Assembly (NCBI GenBank): GCA_020636315.1
Contig: JACJYA010000008.1
Coordinates: forward strand, 186,001 to 250,000
Origin: Lewinellaceae bacterium
GTDB taxonomy: Bacteria; Bacteroidota; Bacteroidia; Chitinophagales; Saprospiraceae
DNA length: 64,000 bases
Reading direction: 5' to 3'
The notes under the pieces were generated by a model. The model was not told the origin of the DNA and did no database searches. It saw nothing but the letters and a program-made list of their open reading frames with translations. How positions within the stretch are numbered: the stretch's first letter is position 1; each line of letters begins with the position of its first letter. The position numbers and the translations under genes are program-made. Shown here in pieces: positions 8,641 to 17,345 of this stretch.

Positions 8641-9747
8641 TTACTGCCGGCTGAAGGAACTACTGAGAATGATACCCCCGCCGAGAACGTCATCCCCTTC
8701 ATAAAAAACGGCGGATTGTCCGGGGGCGACGCCTCTCACATTGGCCATGAAAGCTACTTCCACCGTGTCTCCATTTTGATACAGGCGGCTCAGGGTACCG
8801 TTGTCCTTGTATCTGATCTTGGTAACGGCTTCCATCTGCTCTGGCAGCTCGGCATATTTCATCAGGTTGGCCTGTCCCACCGTCATACCGTTTCTGACCA
8901 GTTCATCGACATGGCCAAGGACTACCGTATTGCTTTCCGGCCGGATCTCGGCCACATACATGGGTTCGCCAAAGGCGACGCCCAGGCCCTTGCGCTGGCC
9001 GACCGTATAAAAGGGATATCCTTTATGGCGCCCGATCACCTCTCCCTGCGTGTTGACGAACGCCCCGCCGTCAACCTCTTCCTCCAGCCCTTCGACGCGG
9101 CGTTTCAGAAACCCGCGGTAGTCATTGTCGGGAACAAAGCAGATCTCATAACTTTCCGCCTTTTTGGAAAGGCTGGTGTAACCCCAGTCGGCGGCCATTT
9201 GCCGCACTTCGGGCTTGGTATATCCGCCCAGCGGGAACCGGCTGCGGCGCAGGCACTCCTGGCTCAGCCCCCAAAGTACATAAGACTGGTCTTTCTTATC
9301 ATCTTTGGCCCTGGAGACAAAGAGGCGCCCGTCTGTTTCTTTGATCCGGGCGTAGTGGCCGGTGGCGATGAATTCGCAATCCAGCGCATCGGCCCGTTTG
9401 AGCAGGGCATTCCACTTGATGTGGGTATTGCAGAGCACACAAGGGTTGGGAGTGCGGCCGGCCAGGTATTCATCCACGAAGTTGTCGATGACATAGTCTC
9501 CGAATTCCTCTCTGATATCGATGATGAAGTGATGAAAGCCCACATCGACGGCTACCTGCCGGGCATCGTTGATCGAATCGAGGCTGCAGCAGCCCGTCTC
9601 CTTTGTCGATCCGCCGGAATTGGCGTAATCCCAGGTTTTCATAGTAATGCCTATGACCTCATAGCCTTGCTCGTGCAGCATCATGGCCGTCACTGTGCTG
9701 TCAATGCCACCGCTCATCGCGACCAGTACTCTACCGTTCTTACTCAT
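8641..9747 (-). CDS. mnmA: tRNA-specific 2-thiouridylase MnmA
   Basis: 368 residues from the ATG at 9747. The PP-loop ATP-pyrophosphatase motif is SGGIDST near the N-terminus. NPCVLCN carries one catalytic cysteine, and SYEICFVPDNDYRGFL carries the second. GHYARI and KDQSYVLWGL are family signatures, and the C-terminal beta-barrel contains GQRKGLGVA and VRGVAPGQSAVFYEGD. The enzyme thiolates U34 of Lys, Glu and Gln tRNAs. An ATG at 9783 would add 12 poorly conserved residues, so the internal start is preferred. It is first in a likely mnmA-lipoprotein-rimM operon. Confidence 0.95.
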   Translation of the reverse strand: MSKNGRVLVAMSGGIDSTVTAMMLHEQGYEVIGITMKTWDYANSGGSTKETGCCSLDSINDARQVAVDVGFHHFIIDIREEFGDYVIDNFVDEYLAGRTPNPCVLCNTHIKWNALLKRADALDCEFIATGHYARIKETDGRLFVSRAKDDKKDQSYVLWGLSQECLRRSRFPLGGYTKPEVRQMAADWGYTSLSKKAESYEICFVPDNDYRGFLKRRVEGLEEEVDGGAFVNTQGEVIGRHKGYPFYTVGQRKGLGVAFGEPMYVAEIRPESNTVVLGHVDELVRNGMTVGQANLMKYAELPEQMEAVTKIRYKDNGTLSRLYQNGDTVEVAFMANVRGVAPGQSAVFYEGDDVLGGGIILSSSFSRQ

Positions 9748-9784
9748 TCGGTTGCTGAATTTTCTGCAAAAATAATCAGACACG

Positions 9785-9792
9785 CAAAATTA
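9785..9792 (-). promoter_or_regulatory. Candidate -7 box for mnmA
   Basis: CAAAATTA on the plus strand reads TAATTTTG on the minus strand and matches the Bacteroidota -7 consensus TAnnTTTG, 38 nt upstream of the mnmA start. No TTTG -33 box lies at the usual 19-21 nt spacing, so the call is tentative. Confidence 0.35.
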
Positions 9793-9835
9793 CAAATTTT
9801 ACCTCCCTTTGGTTCAATGCAAAAAGTGGAATCCC

Positions 9836-9843
9836 TATATTTG
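9836..9843 (+). promoter_or_regulatory. Candidate -7 box for the RlpA-SPOR gene
   Basis: TATATTTG matches TAnnTTTG exactly, 78 nt upstream of the ATG at 9922. The same octamer occurs at 51946 and 52607, also just upstream of genes. The nearest TTTG (9808-9811) is 24 nt away, slightly wider than usual. Confidence 0.4.
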
Positions 9844-9921
9844 ATCAATACACCGAATAAACAATGGATTTCCATCGTTCCAATTACCGTGTGTCATCCA
9901 TTTTCCAAAAACGAAACAATC

Positions 9922-10482
9922 ATGAGAAACGTCTTCACCAAATGCCTCTTTGCCGGCCTTTTGCTCTTTGCCGCCTCTTCCATTACCGCACAGGACAATG
10001 AAGAATGGGGGCTGGCGTCCTACTATTCCGACGACTTCCAGGGCCGGGAAACGGCCTACGGAGTAAAATACGATAAGGACAAAATGACCGCCGCCCACAA
10101 AAGGCATCCCTACGGCACCAAACTCAAAGTCACCCGGCTGGACAACAACAAATCGGTCATCGTTACCGTGATCGACAAAGGGCCTTACATCAAAGGACGG
10201 GTCGTGGACCTCTCTATGGCCGCCGCCAAACAGCTGGGCCTGGTGAGCGACGGTGTGGCCGAAGTCAAAGTTGAAGTAGTGGGGCGCTCCGGCAGTACTC
10301 CGGAACCTCAGAAAAAGGATGAGGTGGTGAAGGCCCCCTCAAAACCCGAGAAAGTTCCGGAATCCTTTGATTCCCCGGAGCTTACCAGAAAAGAGGTACC
10401 AGCCAGGAAGAGAAAAAGCCAGTGCCCCGGCGCCGGACACCCGGGAAAGGGGGGCCGCTACCCCTTACGTTCCTGCCGATAA
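9922..10482 (+). CDS. RlpA-like double-psi beta-barrel protein, 5' part of a frameshifted gene
   Basis: The ATG at 9922 opens a signal peptide (LLLFAASSITAQ) followed by the RlpA domain: GLASYYSDDFQGRETAYG, KMTAAHKRHPYGTKLKVTRL, VIDKGPYIKGRVVDLSMAAA. RlpA proteins are septal lytic transglycosylases or peptidoglycan-binding homologues. The glutamate usual in the TxxGExY motif is Val here (AYGVKY), while His and the Asp of DLS are kept. A Pro/Lys-rich linker follows and the frame then runs into unrelated residues, ending at 10482. The SPOR domain continues one frame over from 10367. The break probably lies in the A5 run at 10413-10417; one A fewer restores a continuous RlpA-linker-SPOR protein of about 290 residues. 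Confidence 0.8.
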   Translation: MRNVFTKCLFAGLLLFAASSITAQDNEEWGLASYYSDDFQGRETAYGVKYDKDKMTAAHKRHPYGTKLKVTRLDNNKSVIVTVIDKGPYIKGRVVDLSMAAAKQLGLVSDGVAEVKVEVVGRSGSTPEPQKKDEVVKAPSKPEKVPESFDSPELTRKEVPARKRKSQCPGAGHPGKGGRYPLRSCR

Positions 10483-10801
10483 AAGCCGCCTGGTGGGAAA
10501 AGAATACCAGAAATACGGCCTGTACCGCATCGTTCTGGAAAAACCCGGCGGCCGGGGATACGGCGTGCAGGTGGCCTCACTGGCCAACTACGAAAATGTG
10601 TTCCGGCAGGTAGCCGACCTGCAGGCCAAGTGGTTCGACAATATCCTCATCAGTATTGAACCCAGCTTTGAACAGCCGGTTTACAAGGTCATCCTGGGGC
10701 CTTTTGACTCGGAATCCGCTGCGGACAACTACCGCAAAAGCCTGGCTTCCAAGCACAAGATCAAAGGCTTTGTGGTGAACCTTTCAGAGATCCAATATTG
10801 A
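10367..10801 (+). CDS. SPOR domain, 3' part of the frameshifted RlpA gene
   Basis: This frame continues the RlpA-like gene after the shift near 10413. It contains the end of the linker and a SPOR domain: GYGVQVASLANYENVFRQVA, ILISIEPSF, PVYKVILGPFDSESAADNYR, KIKGFVVNLS. SPOR domains bind denuded septal glycan, which fits the RlpA partner domain. The apparent start at 10367 is not a real start; the sequence from about 10418 on is the true continuation. Three intact RlpA-SPOR genes at 61-64 kb have the same domain order. Confidence 0.75.
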   Translation: MIPRSLPEKRYQPGREKASAPAPDTRERGAATPYVPADKSRLVGKEYQKYGLYRIVLEKPGGRGYGVQVASLANYENVFRQVADLQAKWFDNILISIEPSFEQPVYKVILGPFDSESAADNYRKSLASKHKIKGFVVNLSEIQY

Positions 10802-10830
10802 TTTGTAATTCCTATACCTTTAGCACAATC

Positions 10831-10875
10831 CGGCGGGCCTGAGAGAGAATACTCCTCAGGCCTTGCCGTTTTATT
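10831..10875. terminator. Bidirectional terminator hairpin
   Basis: Arms at 10831-10843 and 10855-10868 are near-complementary, followed on the plus strand by a T-rich tail. It lies between the convergent RlpA-SPOR gene and the cohesin-like lipoprotein gene. Confidence 0.7.
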
Positions 10876-10876
10876 C

Positions 10877-11524
10877 TTATTCTATCTCCACCTTTCCTTC
10901 CACGGGGTTTAACTTCTGGATCTCTTCGTTGGCATTGACCACTTCGAAAGGCGTGGGCTGCTCGACAAAACGGATGGCCGAGCTTTGGCCGGAGGTTCCA
11001 ATGGCATTGAAACAGGCCATATAAATAATACTCTCATCAGGGATCGTTGTTGGCTGCAGGGCGTCGTTGATCCACACAAAAGGCAAACGGCCTTCCTTAG
11101 TACGGTTGAAACCGAAATCGGCCTGGTCGAGATACGGCAGCCCCGGCTTATCGACTCCTTTAAATTCAAGCACCTTGGGGTCCCAGGCCATCGTATATTG
11201 CATGGCGAGCAGGTTGGTAAAGCCTTTGGCGCGGAAGGCAACGCAAACATCAGCACCGGGCTTCACCCGGGCATTCTGGGCGGTTATGGTGAGAACGTCT
11301 TCACTCATGGGAGGCACAAAGGCCGGCCGGGCGCCGACTACCGGTTCCTCCTCTTTTTTCTGAACAGATGCCTCGGGGGCCGGCGCCTGCTGAGGGCCGG
11401 TGCTTTGCGGTTGGGTTGCCGGCTGCTCCATAGCGGCAGTTTCTGCCCCGCTCTCGTTTTTCGGCTCACTCCGGCAACTGAACAGGACGGAAAGCAATAA
11501 CAGCAAAAGAAGATAATTTTTCAT
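10877..11524 (-). CDS. Lipoprotein with a cohesin-like domain
   Basis: About 215 residues from the ATG at 11524. A lipobox (LLLLLLLSVLFSC) is followed by a low-complexity linker rich in Pro, Gln, Ala and Glu (about residues 20-75). A beta-sandwich domain follows that resembles cohesin or CBM-type modules: DVLTITAQNARVKPGADVCV, LLAMQYTMAWDPKVLEFKGV, PDESIIYMACFNAIG. In other systems cohesins bind dockerins; a dockerin-like segment is present in the giant protein at 53 kb, but a link is only speculation. A second ATG at 11542 is less likely. Confidence 0.7.
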   Translation of the reverse strand: MKNYLLLLLLLSVLFSCRSEPKNESGAETAAMEQPATQPQSTGPQQAPAPEASVQKKEEEPVVGARPAFVPPMSEDVLTITAQNARVKPGADVCVAFRAKGFTNLLAMQYTMAWDPKVLEFKGVDKPGLPYLDQADFGFNRTKEGRLPFVWINDALQPTTIPDESIIYMACFNAIGTSGQSSAIRFVEQPTPFEVVNANEEIQKLNPVEGKVEIE

Positions 11525-11539
11525 GGGTACTTTTGCCCG

Positions 11540-11547
11540 CAAAGGTA
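11540..11547 (-). promoter_or_regulatory. Candidate -7 box for the cohesin-like lipoprotein
   Basis: CAAAGGTA on the plus strand reads TACCTTTG on the minus strand, matching TAnnTTTG, 16 nt before the ATG at 11524. The same octamer stands upstream of the MCE gene at 47219. Confidence 0.4.
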
Positions 11548-11643
11548 GGGATATTAACGAAATGAAAAAGCCCTGACAGAGGTGTTCTGCCCGGCAACGG
11601 TTATTATGCCGAAAACCGGGAACAAAGGATAATCTCTCCCAAC

Positions 11644-11675
11644 TTTAGTGAATTTTGAACAAACTCTTAATTTTG
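11644..11675 (+). promoter_or_regulatory. Candidate promoter for the OmpA-family lipoprotein
   Basis: TAATTTTG at 11668-11675 matches TAnnTTTG. TTTA at 11644-11647 lies 20 nt upstream at the expected -33 position, one base off TTTG. The ATG is at 11715. Confidence 0.45.
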
Positions 11676-11714
11676 CTACATTGTGTCATTGATAATACCT
11701 CAACAACCATTGCT

Positions 11715-12707
11715 ATGAAGCATAACATCCTTATTCTGTTCGTCGCCCTGGCGGCTTTTTCCAGTTGTGTTACCCAGAAAGAATATCAGGAACTGGAAGA
11801 ACAGAAAAAATACTACGAAACGGAGGCATTGCTCGCCGACTCTCTGCGCAATGAATACAACAAACTCGCTGAAGAAAGCCGCCAGCTGGAAATTGAACTC
11901 CGCAATACCCGGCTGGACCTGGAACAGTATGTGGTCACCAACAAAAGCCTGCAGAACAGCTACATGGCGCTGCTCGACCGGGTGGAAGAGCTCAAGAATG
12001 ACCGCAACGAACTGGACATCACCGCCTCCTATGAAAAATACAACCTGGAGCGGCAACTCTCCGACCAGCAACTCAACCTGGACGATGTCCGGAAACGGCA
12101 GGAAGGCCTCGAATACGAACTCTATCAGAAGGATAACCGGCTCAACGCCATGGAGTACGACTACTCCAACGTCAAAGGGGCGCTTCAGGAACGGAATATC
12201 CGCATCCAGGAACTCGAACAGATGCTGAACACCAAGGAAGCCAATATGACCGATGTGCGCAGCCGCCTCGACGGCATGCTCAGCCGGTTCTCCAGCAGCG
12301 ACCTCTCCGTCGAAGAACGAAACGGTAAACTCTACCTTTCCCTGAGCTCCAACCTCCTCTTCCCCAGCGGCAGCACCCGCATCGACGCCGAAGGCAAACG
12401 CGCGCTGAAGGAATTGGCAGGCGCGCTGAAAAACAACCCCGATATCGATATCCTGGTCGAAGGCCATACCGACTCCGACGGCAGCGCCCTCACCAACTGG
12501 AACCTCAGTGTGGACCGGGCAGTGGCGGTGACCGACCTTCTGGTCGCCAACGGTGTCAATCCCGAAAGGATCACAGCCGCCGGGCGGGGTGAATACCTCC
12601 CCAAGGCCCCCAACAATACGGCTTTCAACAAATCGCTGAACCGGAGGACGGAGATCATCATCTCCCCCAAACTCGATGAGCTGTACCAATACCTGGAAGG
12701 ACAGTAA
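11715..12707 (+). CDS. OmpA-family lipoprotein with coiled coil
   Basis: 330 residues. A lipoprotein signal (LFVALAAFSSC) is followed by a long charged heptad-rich coiled coil (about residues 22-205, e.g. LEEQKKYYETEALLADSLRN). The OmpA C-terminal peptidoglycan-binding domain covers about 215-325: NLLFPSGSTRIDAEGKRAL, DILVEGHTDSDG, LSVDRAVAVTDLLVANGV, RITAAGRGEYLPKAPN, NRRTEIII. It likely tethers the outer membrane to peptidoglycan. The ATG at 11715 directly precedes the signal; an upstream in-frame codon at 11655 would add 20 residues with no function visible. Confidence 0.88.
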   Translation: MKHNILILFVALAAFSSCVTQKEYQELEEQKKYYETEALLADSLRNEYNKLAEESRQLEIELRNTRLDLEQYVVTNKSLQNSYMALLDRVEELKNDRNELDITASYEKYNLERQLSDQQLNLDDVRKRQEGLEYELYQKDNRLNAMEYDYSNVKGALQERNIRIQELEQMLNTKEANMTDVRSRLDGMLSRFSSSDLSVEERNGKLYLSLSSNLLFPSGSTRIDAEGKRALKELAGALKNNPDIDILVEGHTDSDGSALTNWNLSVDRAVAVTDLLVANGVNPERITAAGRGEYLPKAPNNTAFNKSLNRRTEIIISPKLDELYQYLEGQ

Positions 12708-12779
12708 ATGTTCTACGAAGGTACCTATTTACTACACGGGCCGAAAATGCCGGATGGAAATAGAGTTAAATAGTTACCT

Positions 12780-13958
12780 ATGAAGAAAGGGTTGATCCTG
12801 CTGCTGATGGCCGTAAGCCAGCTCTCCTTTGGCCAGTATCGTTGCGCAACCGAAAATCCGGAAGGCAGTACGCACCGCCCTTCAGCGCCTGCCGGAATGA
12901 CAGTTGAAGGGCGGTCCGTTATTACCATTCCACTGGTGGTGCACATCGTCTGGCACACGCAGGAGGAAAACCTCTCCGAGGCGCAGGTACAATCGCAGGC
13001 CGATGTTCTGAACGCAGATTTCCGGGCCCTGAATACCGAGATCCCGTCCGTTCCGGCAGTTTTCGCCGCCGCCGTCGCTGATATGGAGATCGAATTCTGC
13101 CTCGTAGCCACCACCCGAACACAGACACCCTACGCCGGTATCGCCAACCTGTACGCCAACGGGCAGCGGCGCGTATGCCATACAGCTCTCGGCGGCCGGG
13201 ACGCAATCGACCCGGCCCACTACCTCAATGTGTGGGTCAGTGCCCGGAACGACGGAGCCTGCGGCGACGGCACCTTCCCGGAAAACCCTCAGGCGCCGGC
13301 CGGTGAACAGGGAGTTTTCATCCGCCCCGATTGTTTCGGTACCGCAGGGACAGCCGCCCCCCCGTTCAACCTGGGCCGCACTACTACTCACGAGATCGGG
13401 CATTATCTGAACCTGAAGCACCTCTGGGGAGAAGGCCTGGAAGACCCGCTCTGCCAGTCGGACGATATGGTGGAAGACACCGAGGAGCAGGCCTACAGTT
13501 ATTCGGACTACACCGGGCAGGACTGCCCCACGCATCCTTCCTTTTCCTGCGGGTCGGCGGATATGTTCATGAACTTCATGAACCTGCCGGCCGACCGCTG
13601 CATGGCCATGTTCACCCATGGGCAGAAAGAACGGGCATGGGACGCCATTGCCACTTTCCGGCCTGGCCTGCTGGAGTCCTCCTGCATGCCGGTGGGCTTG
13701 CAGGAAGCAGCTCCTGGAGACACCCCGCCCTTACTTGCCCAAAATCCAGCCTCCGGCGAGATCGCCCTCCTCCTTGCTGAAAAAGAAGAATACGAGATCG
13801 CAATTTTTGATGCTGCCGGCCGTTTAGTATTCAGCGAACCCAACGCTTCCGGCACTATTTACCGTATCAGCCCGGATATGTTTATTAATGGAATCTATTA
13901 TATTAAAATCAGGAATGGAAGGAAAATACACACTAAAAAGCTTATTATTGCCAGGTGA
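12780..13958 (+). CDS. Secreted M43-type zinc metalloprotease with T9SS sorting domain
   Basis: 392 residues with a signal peptide (GLILLLMAVSQLSFGQ). The metzincin zinc motif is HEIGHYLNLKHLWG (about residues 204-217), with a downstream Met-turn region (MFMNFMNLPADRCMAMFTHG). The pattern is that of pappalysin-like (M43) proteases. TIPLVVHIVWHTQEENLSE near the N-terminus is also typical of bacterial M43 enzymes. The last 70 residues form a T9SS sorting domain (QNPASGEIALLL, IAIFDAAGRLVFSE, FINGIYYIKI, HTKKLIIAR). It should be exported and surface-bound or released, cleaving proteins outside the cell. It is a single gene, about 70 nt after the OmpA gene. Confidence 0.88.
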   Translation: MKKGLILLLMAVSQLSFGQYRCATENPEGSTHRPSAPAGMTVEGRSVITIPLVVHIVWHTQEENLSEAQVQSQADVLNADFRALNTEIPSVPAVFAAAVADMEIEFCLVATTRTQTPYAGIANLYANGQRRVCHTALGGRDAIDPAHYLNVWVSARNDGACGDGTFPENPQAPAGEQGVFIRPDCFGTAGTAAPPFNLGRTTTHEIGHYLNLKHLWGEGLEDPLCQSDDMVEDTEEQAYSYSDYTGQDCPTHPSFSCGSADMFMNFMNLPADRCMAMFTHGQKERAWDAIATFRPGLLESSCMPVGLQEAAPGDTPPLLAQNPASGEIALLLAEKEEYEIAIFDAAGRLVFSEPNASGTIYRISPDMFINGIYYIKIRNGRKIHTKKLIIAR

Positions 13959-14105
13959 TCCGGGAGCCGGCCGGCCCGGGGGAAAGCAGGGCATTCTCCT
14001 CCAAAAGATGTTTTCTTCCCTATAAATTTTGCCCCCGGATGTAACTAATGGCAAAGCTCACATTATGAGTGGGCAACAACACATACAAACCAAACCTTGT
14101 TCCTG

Positions 14106-14930
14106 ATGAGTATCAATCCTCTTATGCCCCCCAGGATACTGGGCTTTTTTGCATCCTCCTTCATTCTTGCCGTTCTGTTGTCCGCAGGCTGTGGTTCCGC
14201 CGCCAACATGAATCTCGGCAGCATGAATAAGGTCATAGAAATGACAAAGGGCCCCTGCTACGGCCGCTGTCCTGTTTTCACCCTTACTGTTTATGACAAA
14301 GGCATCGTCAGCTACAAAGGAGAACGCTATACCGACCGGCTCGGAACTTATGTAAAAAAGCTGGAAAAAGAAGACCTGGAACGCTTGCTGCGCGAATTCA
14401 AAAACGCCAACCTGTGGCAGTACAAAGACGCCTACCGCGGGCGCATTCCCGACATGCAAAGCGTATCGATAACCTATTACGAGGGCAGCCGGAAAAAAAC
14501 TGTAACGGGTAAGGAAATTCGCCCCAATTCGGTAAAATGGCTGGAAAGCCTGCTCGACCAGGTCGCCCAGTCCAATATCGGCTGGGTGCAGAAAGAAGCC
14601 CCACAGGATAACATCCCCGATTATCTCATTCCCAATGAACTGGTGGTTGAACTTGCCGAAGGGATCGACCCGGAAGAATGGGCCAAAAGTTATGTCCAGG
14701 CAGATATGCTCCTGGAAAAGAGGCTCAATGATACCGAATACTGGATCTTTTCCTTCGATGACGGGCTCATCACCCCCGAAGTGATGCTCGAACAGGTTCG
14801 CATGGACGAGGACGTCATCAGCGCAGAGTTCAACAAGCAGATCTACAACAAGATCAGTGAAGAAGGCACTGGCAAGGACGCCAAAAAAGGCGGCACCGCA
14901 AAACAGGAGGCGGCAAAACAGCAATACTGA
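14106..14930 (+). CDS. DUF6438-type lipoprotein
   Basis: About 274 residues with a lipoprotein signal (SSFILAVLLSAGC). The signature VIEMTKGPCYGRCPVFTLTV matches the DUF6438 family seen in many Bacteroidota; two close cysteines (PCYGRCP) may form a disulfide. YTDRLGTYVKKLEKEDLERL and SVSITYYEGSRKKTVTGKEI belong to the same domain. The C-terminal half is acidic and less conserved and ends in a Lys/Ala/Gln-rich tail. Function is unknown. The ATG at 14106 gives a normal signal; a further ATG at 14124 is possible. Confidence 0.7.
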   Translation: MSINPLMPPRILGFFASSFILAVLLSAGCGSAANMNLGSMNKVIEMTKGPCYGRCPVFTLTVYDKGIVSYKGERYTDRLGTYVKKLEKEDLERLLREFKNANLWQYKDAYRGRIPDMQSVSITYYEGSRKKTVTGKEIRPNSVKWLESLLDQVAQSNIGWVQKEAPQDNIPDYLIPNELVVELAEGIDPEEWAKSYVQADMLLEKRLNDTEYWIFSFDDGLITPEVMLEQVRMDEDVISAEFNKQIYNKISEEGTGKDAKKGGTAKQEAAKQQY

Positions 14931-15044
14931 AGGCCTCCGCTTCAGTCGCTTTTTCAGCTGACTTTTCTCAGCTTATCTACTGACCGGCATCATTTGTTCT
15001 GAGGTGCAGGTTCTTTAGATTTGAACGATGTAAAGCCTGAAGCT

Positions 15045-15791
15045 ATGACCCACCCGCTCCGTTCTTTCGCCACCCTGATGGCGGTAATGGCCATTTTAAT
15101 GTTGGAAAGTTGCATTGTCGTCGATGACGAGAGCGGCAGCTTTTTTCCCTGCCTGGAAGGCGAAGGGCCGGTCGAAACATCAAAGATCGAGCTGCCTCCC
15201 TTTACCGGAATAGAGGACAGAAGCGACGTTGAGGTATTTCTTTCCCAGGGGCCTGCCCAGGAGGTTGAGGCCCGCGGGCATGCCAGCCTGCTCGACGAAC
15301 TCATCCTGGAAGTGGATGGACAGGACCTGGAGATCCGCACGCGGCGCTGCATTTCCGACAACAGCCGTATCCGGCTGTTCATCACAATCCCTCAACTCGA
15401 CAGGCTGGTCAATTCCAGTGCGGCAGATATCGTTGGGGAGAGCACCTTTCTGTCGGAGAACCCGGAAATTACCCTCACGGGAAGTGGTGACGTCAAACTG
15501 GGCGTCCTGGCAGAGTCGGTAAAGGCCAATCTCAGCGGTTCCGGCAGCCTCCTGCTGGAAGGTGAATCTTCGTCTCTTTCGGTGAAGATTACCGGTTCAG
15601 GCGATTTTAAAGGTTTCGGGTTAACAACCCTCTCGACAAATGTCCTCATTTCCGGATCGGGAGATGCCGAGGTTTTTGTCGAAGACTATCTTGAGGCCAA
15701 TATCAGCGGCAGCGGAGATGTTTTCTTCAAAGGAAGCCCGTTTCTGGAAACCAGGCTGACGGGATCGGGCAGGGTTGTTGATGCGAATTAA
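15045..15791 (+). CDS. Lipoprotein with a DUF2807 (GIN) head domain
   Basis: About 248 residues. A lipobox (VMAILMLESC) is followed by a right-handed beta-helix of short repeats: TGSGDVKLGVLAESV, LSGSGSLLLEGESSS, TGSGDFKGFGLTTLS, SGSGDAEVFVEDYLE, SGSGDVFFKGSPFLE, TGSGRVVDAN. This is the DUF2807 or putative auto-transporter adhesin head GIN domain, common in Bacteroidota lipoproteins. The role is unknown; a structural or binding role at the cell surface is the usual guess. The ATG at 15045 is preferred over the one at 15021 because it leads into the signal. Confidence 0.85.
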   Translation: MTHPLRSFATLMAVMAILMLESCIVVDDESGSFFPCLEGEGPVETSKIELPPFTGIEDRSDVEVFLSQGPAQEVEARGHASLLDELILEVDGQDLEIRTRRCISDNSRIRLFITIPQLDRLVNSSAADIVGESTFLSENPEITLTGSGDVKLGVLAESVKANLSGSGSLLLEGESSSLSVKITGSGDFKGFGLTTLSTNVLISGSGDAEVFVEDYLEANISGSGDVFFKGSPFLETRLTGSGRVVDAN

Positions 15792-15802
15792 TCCTATGGC
15801 CC

Positions 15803-17341
15803 ATGAAAAAGAAAGTCATTATCATCGGCGGCGGAATGGCCGGCCTGTCTGCGGGTTGCTACCTGCGAATGAACGGTTACGAAACCGAGATCTTTGAAAT
15901 GCACAACGTTCCGGGTGGGGTATGCACTTCCTGGCGGAAAGGAGACTACATGGTGGATCTGTGCGTCCATTGGCTGGTCGGTTCCGGCAAGGCCAATTCA
16001 TTCTATAACCGCTGGAATGAACTTATCGACATGGGCAACATCCGATTTGTCGATCACGAAGAATACGCCCGGGTGGAAGACGAAAACGGCAATTTTATCC
16101 GCCTGTTCACCAACGCCAACCGGCTGGAGGAAGAACTGCTGGAGAAGGCCCCGGAAGACGAGGTGGAGATCCGCCGGTTCACCAATGCTATCCGCAGGCT
16201 GTCCACCCTAGATTTCCCTTCCGAAAAGGCGGAAGAACTAGCCAACCTCTGGGACCGCATGAAAATGGCCTGGAACATTCTTCCCTACATGGGGCTCTTC
16301 GGCCGGTACATGCGGCTTTCCAATAAAGATTACGCTCAGCGGTTTAAGAACCCTCTGTTGCGCAAAGCCGTCACCAACCTCTTTGAGCCGGATATGACCG
16401 TCATCTTTTCCATGATGACCCTGGCGTGGATGCACAATAAAACCGCCGGTTATCCCATCGGCGGGTCCATGCGCTTCGCCCTCAAAGTAGCCAGCCGCTA
16501 CCGGCGGCTGGGAGGAAAAATTCATTTCGACAGCCGGGTGGAAAAGATCCTTACAGAAAACGGCAAAGCTACCGGCATACAGCTGGCGGACGGCAACCGC
16601 CATCTTGCCGATTACGTCATCAGCGCCGCCGACGGATACAGCACCGTATATAAAATGCTGGACGGCAGGTACAACAATCCGGAACTGCAAAAGGCTTTTG
16701 AAAACCGGCCCACATTTCCGTCTCTGGTCTTTGTTGCGCTCGGCATTGGCCGAGCCTTTGAAGGGGAGCCTCACAGCCTCCTGTTTCCCCTGTGCACCCC
16801 CCTGATGGTTGACCCGGAAACCACCATCAAAGACCTCTACCTGCGCATTCACCATTTCGACCCCACCCTGGCTCCGGAGGGCAAAACGCTGCTTTCTGTG
16901 ATGATCGAGACTTACAATTACCCATTCTGGCAGAAACTGCACGAGGAAGCTCCGGATCAGTATCGGGCGGAGAAGCAACGCATTGCCGATTCGGTGGTTC
17001 ACGCCCTGGAGCACCGGCTCGGCGATATAAGCGCCCATTTAGAAATGGTGGACGTCGCCACTCCGGCTACTTTCATCCACTACACCAACAACTGGAAAGG
17101 CAGTTTTGAAGGCTGGCTGGCCACCCCGGAAACCGGTATGCAGCAGATTCCCCGAAAGCTCGACGGGCTGGAGAATTTCTATCTCTGCGGGCAATGGGTG
17201 GCCGTGGGCGGCGGCCTGCCGACGGTACTCCTCTCCGGCCGGGACGTGGCACAGTTGATCTGCCATGAAGACGGCCAGCCATTTGTGGTAACGCCACCGG
17301 TGGAAGAAGGAAAACACGAGAAAAGCAAGATAATTCATTAG
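15803..17341 (+). CDS. FAD-dependent oxidoreductase, phytoene desaturase-like
   Basis: 512 residues. The N-terminal Rossmann motif is VIIIGGGMAGLSAGCYLRMN, followed by ETEIFEMHNVPGGVCTSW, as in CrtI-like flavoproteins. The C-terminal FAD-contact region reads NFYLCGQWVAVGGGLPTVLL. The middle holds a substrate domain with GYPIGGSMRFALKVASRY and DYVISAADGY. Proteins of this family desaturate or isomerise carotenoids and related lipids, but no carotenoid genes are adjacent, so the substrate is open (retinol-saturase-like is also possible). It is 12 nt after the DUF2807 gene and 5 nt before the next membrane protein, so it is part of a likely operon. Confidence 0.85.
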   Translation: MKKKVIIIGGGMAGLSAGCYLRMNGYETEIFEMHNVPGGVCTSWRKGDYMVDLCVHWLVGSGKANSFYNRWNELIDMGNIRFVDHEEYARVEDENGNFIRLFTNANRLEEELLEKAPEDEVEIRRFTNAIRRLSTLDFPSEKAEELANLWDRMKMAWNILPYMGLFGRYMRLSNKDYAQRFKNPLLRKAVTNLFEPDMTVIFSMMTLAWMHNKTAGYPIGGSMRFALKVASRYRRLGGKIHFDSRVEKILTENGKATGIQLADGNRHLADYVISAADGYSTVYKMLDGRYNNPELQKAFENRPTFPSLVFVALGIGRAFEGEPHSLLFPLCTPLMVDPETTIKDLYLRIHHFDPTLAPEGKTLLSVMIETYNYPFWQKLHEEAPDQYRAEKQRIADSVVHALEHRLGDISAHLEMVDVATPATFIHYTNNWKGSFEGWLATPETGMQQIPRKLDGLENFYLCGQWVAVGGGLPTVLLSGRDVAQLICHEDGQPFVVTPPVEEGKHEKSKIIH

Positions 17342-17345
17342 GCTT

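Noticed and set aside
8716..9921. N-terminal extension of the RlpA-like frame over mnmA
   Set aside because: Antisense to mnmA. The signal peptide begins at 9922, so the real start is there.
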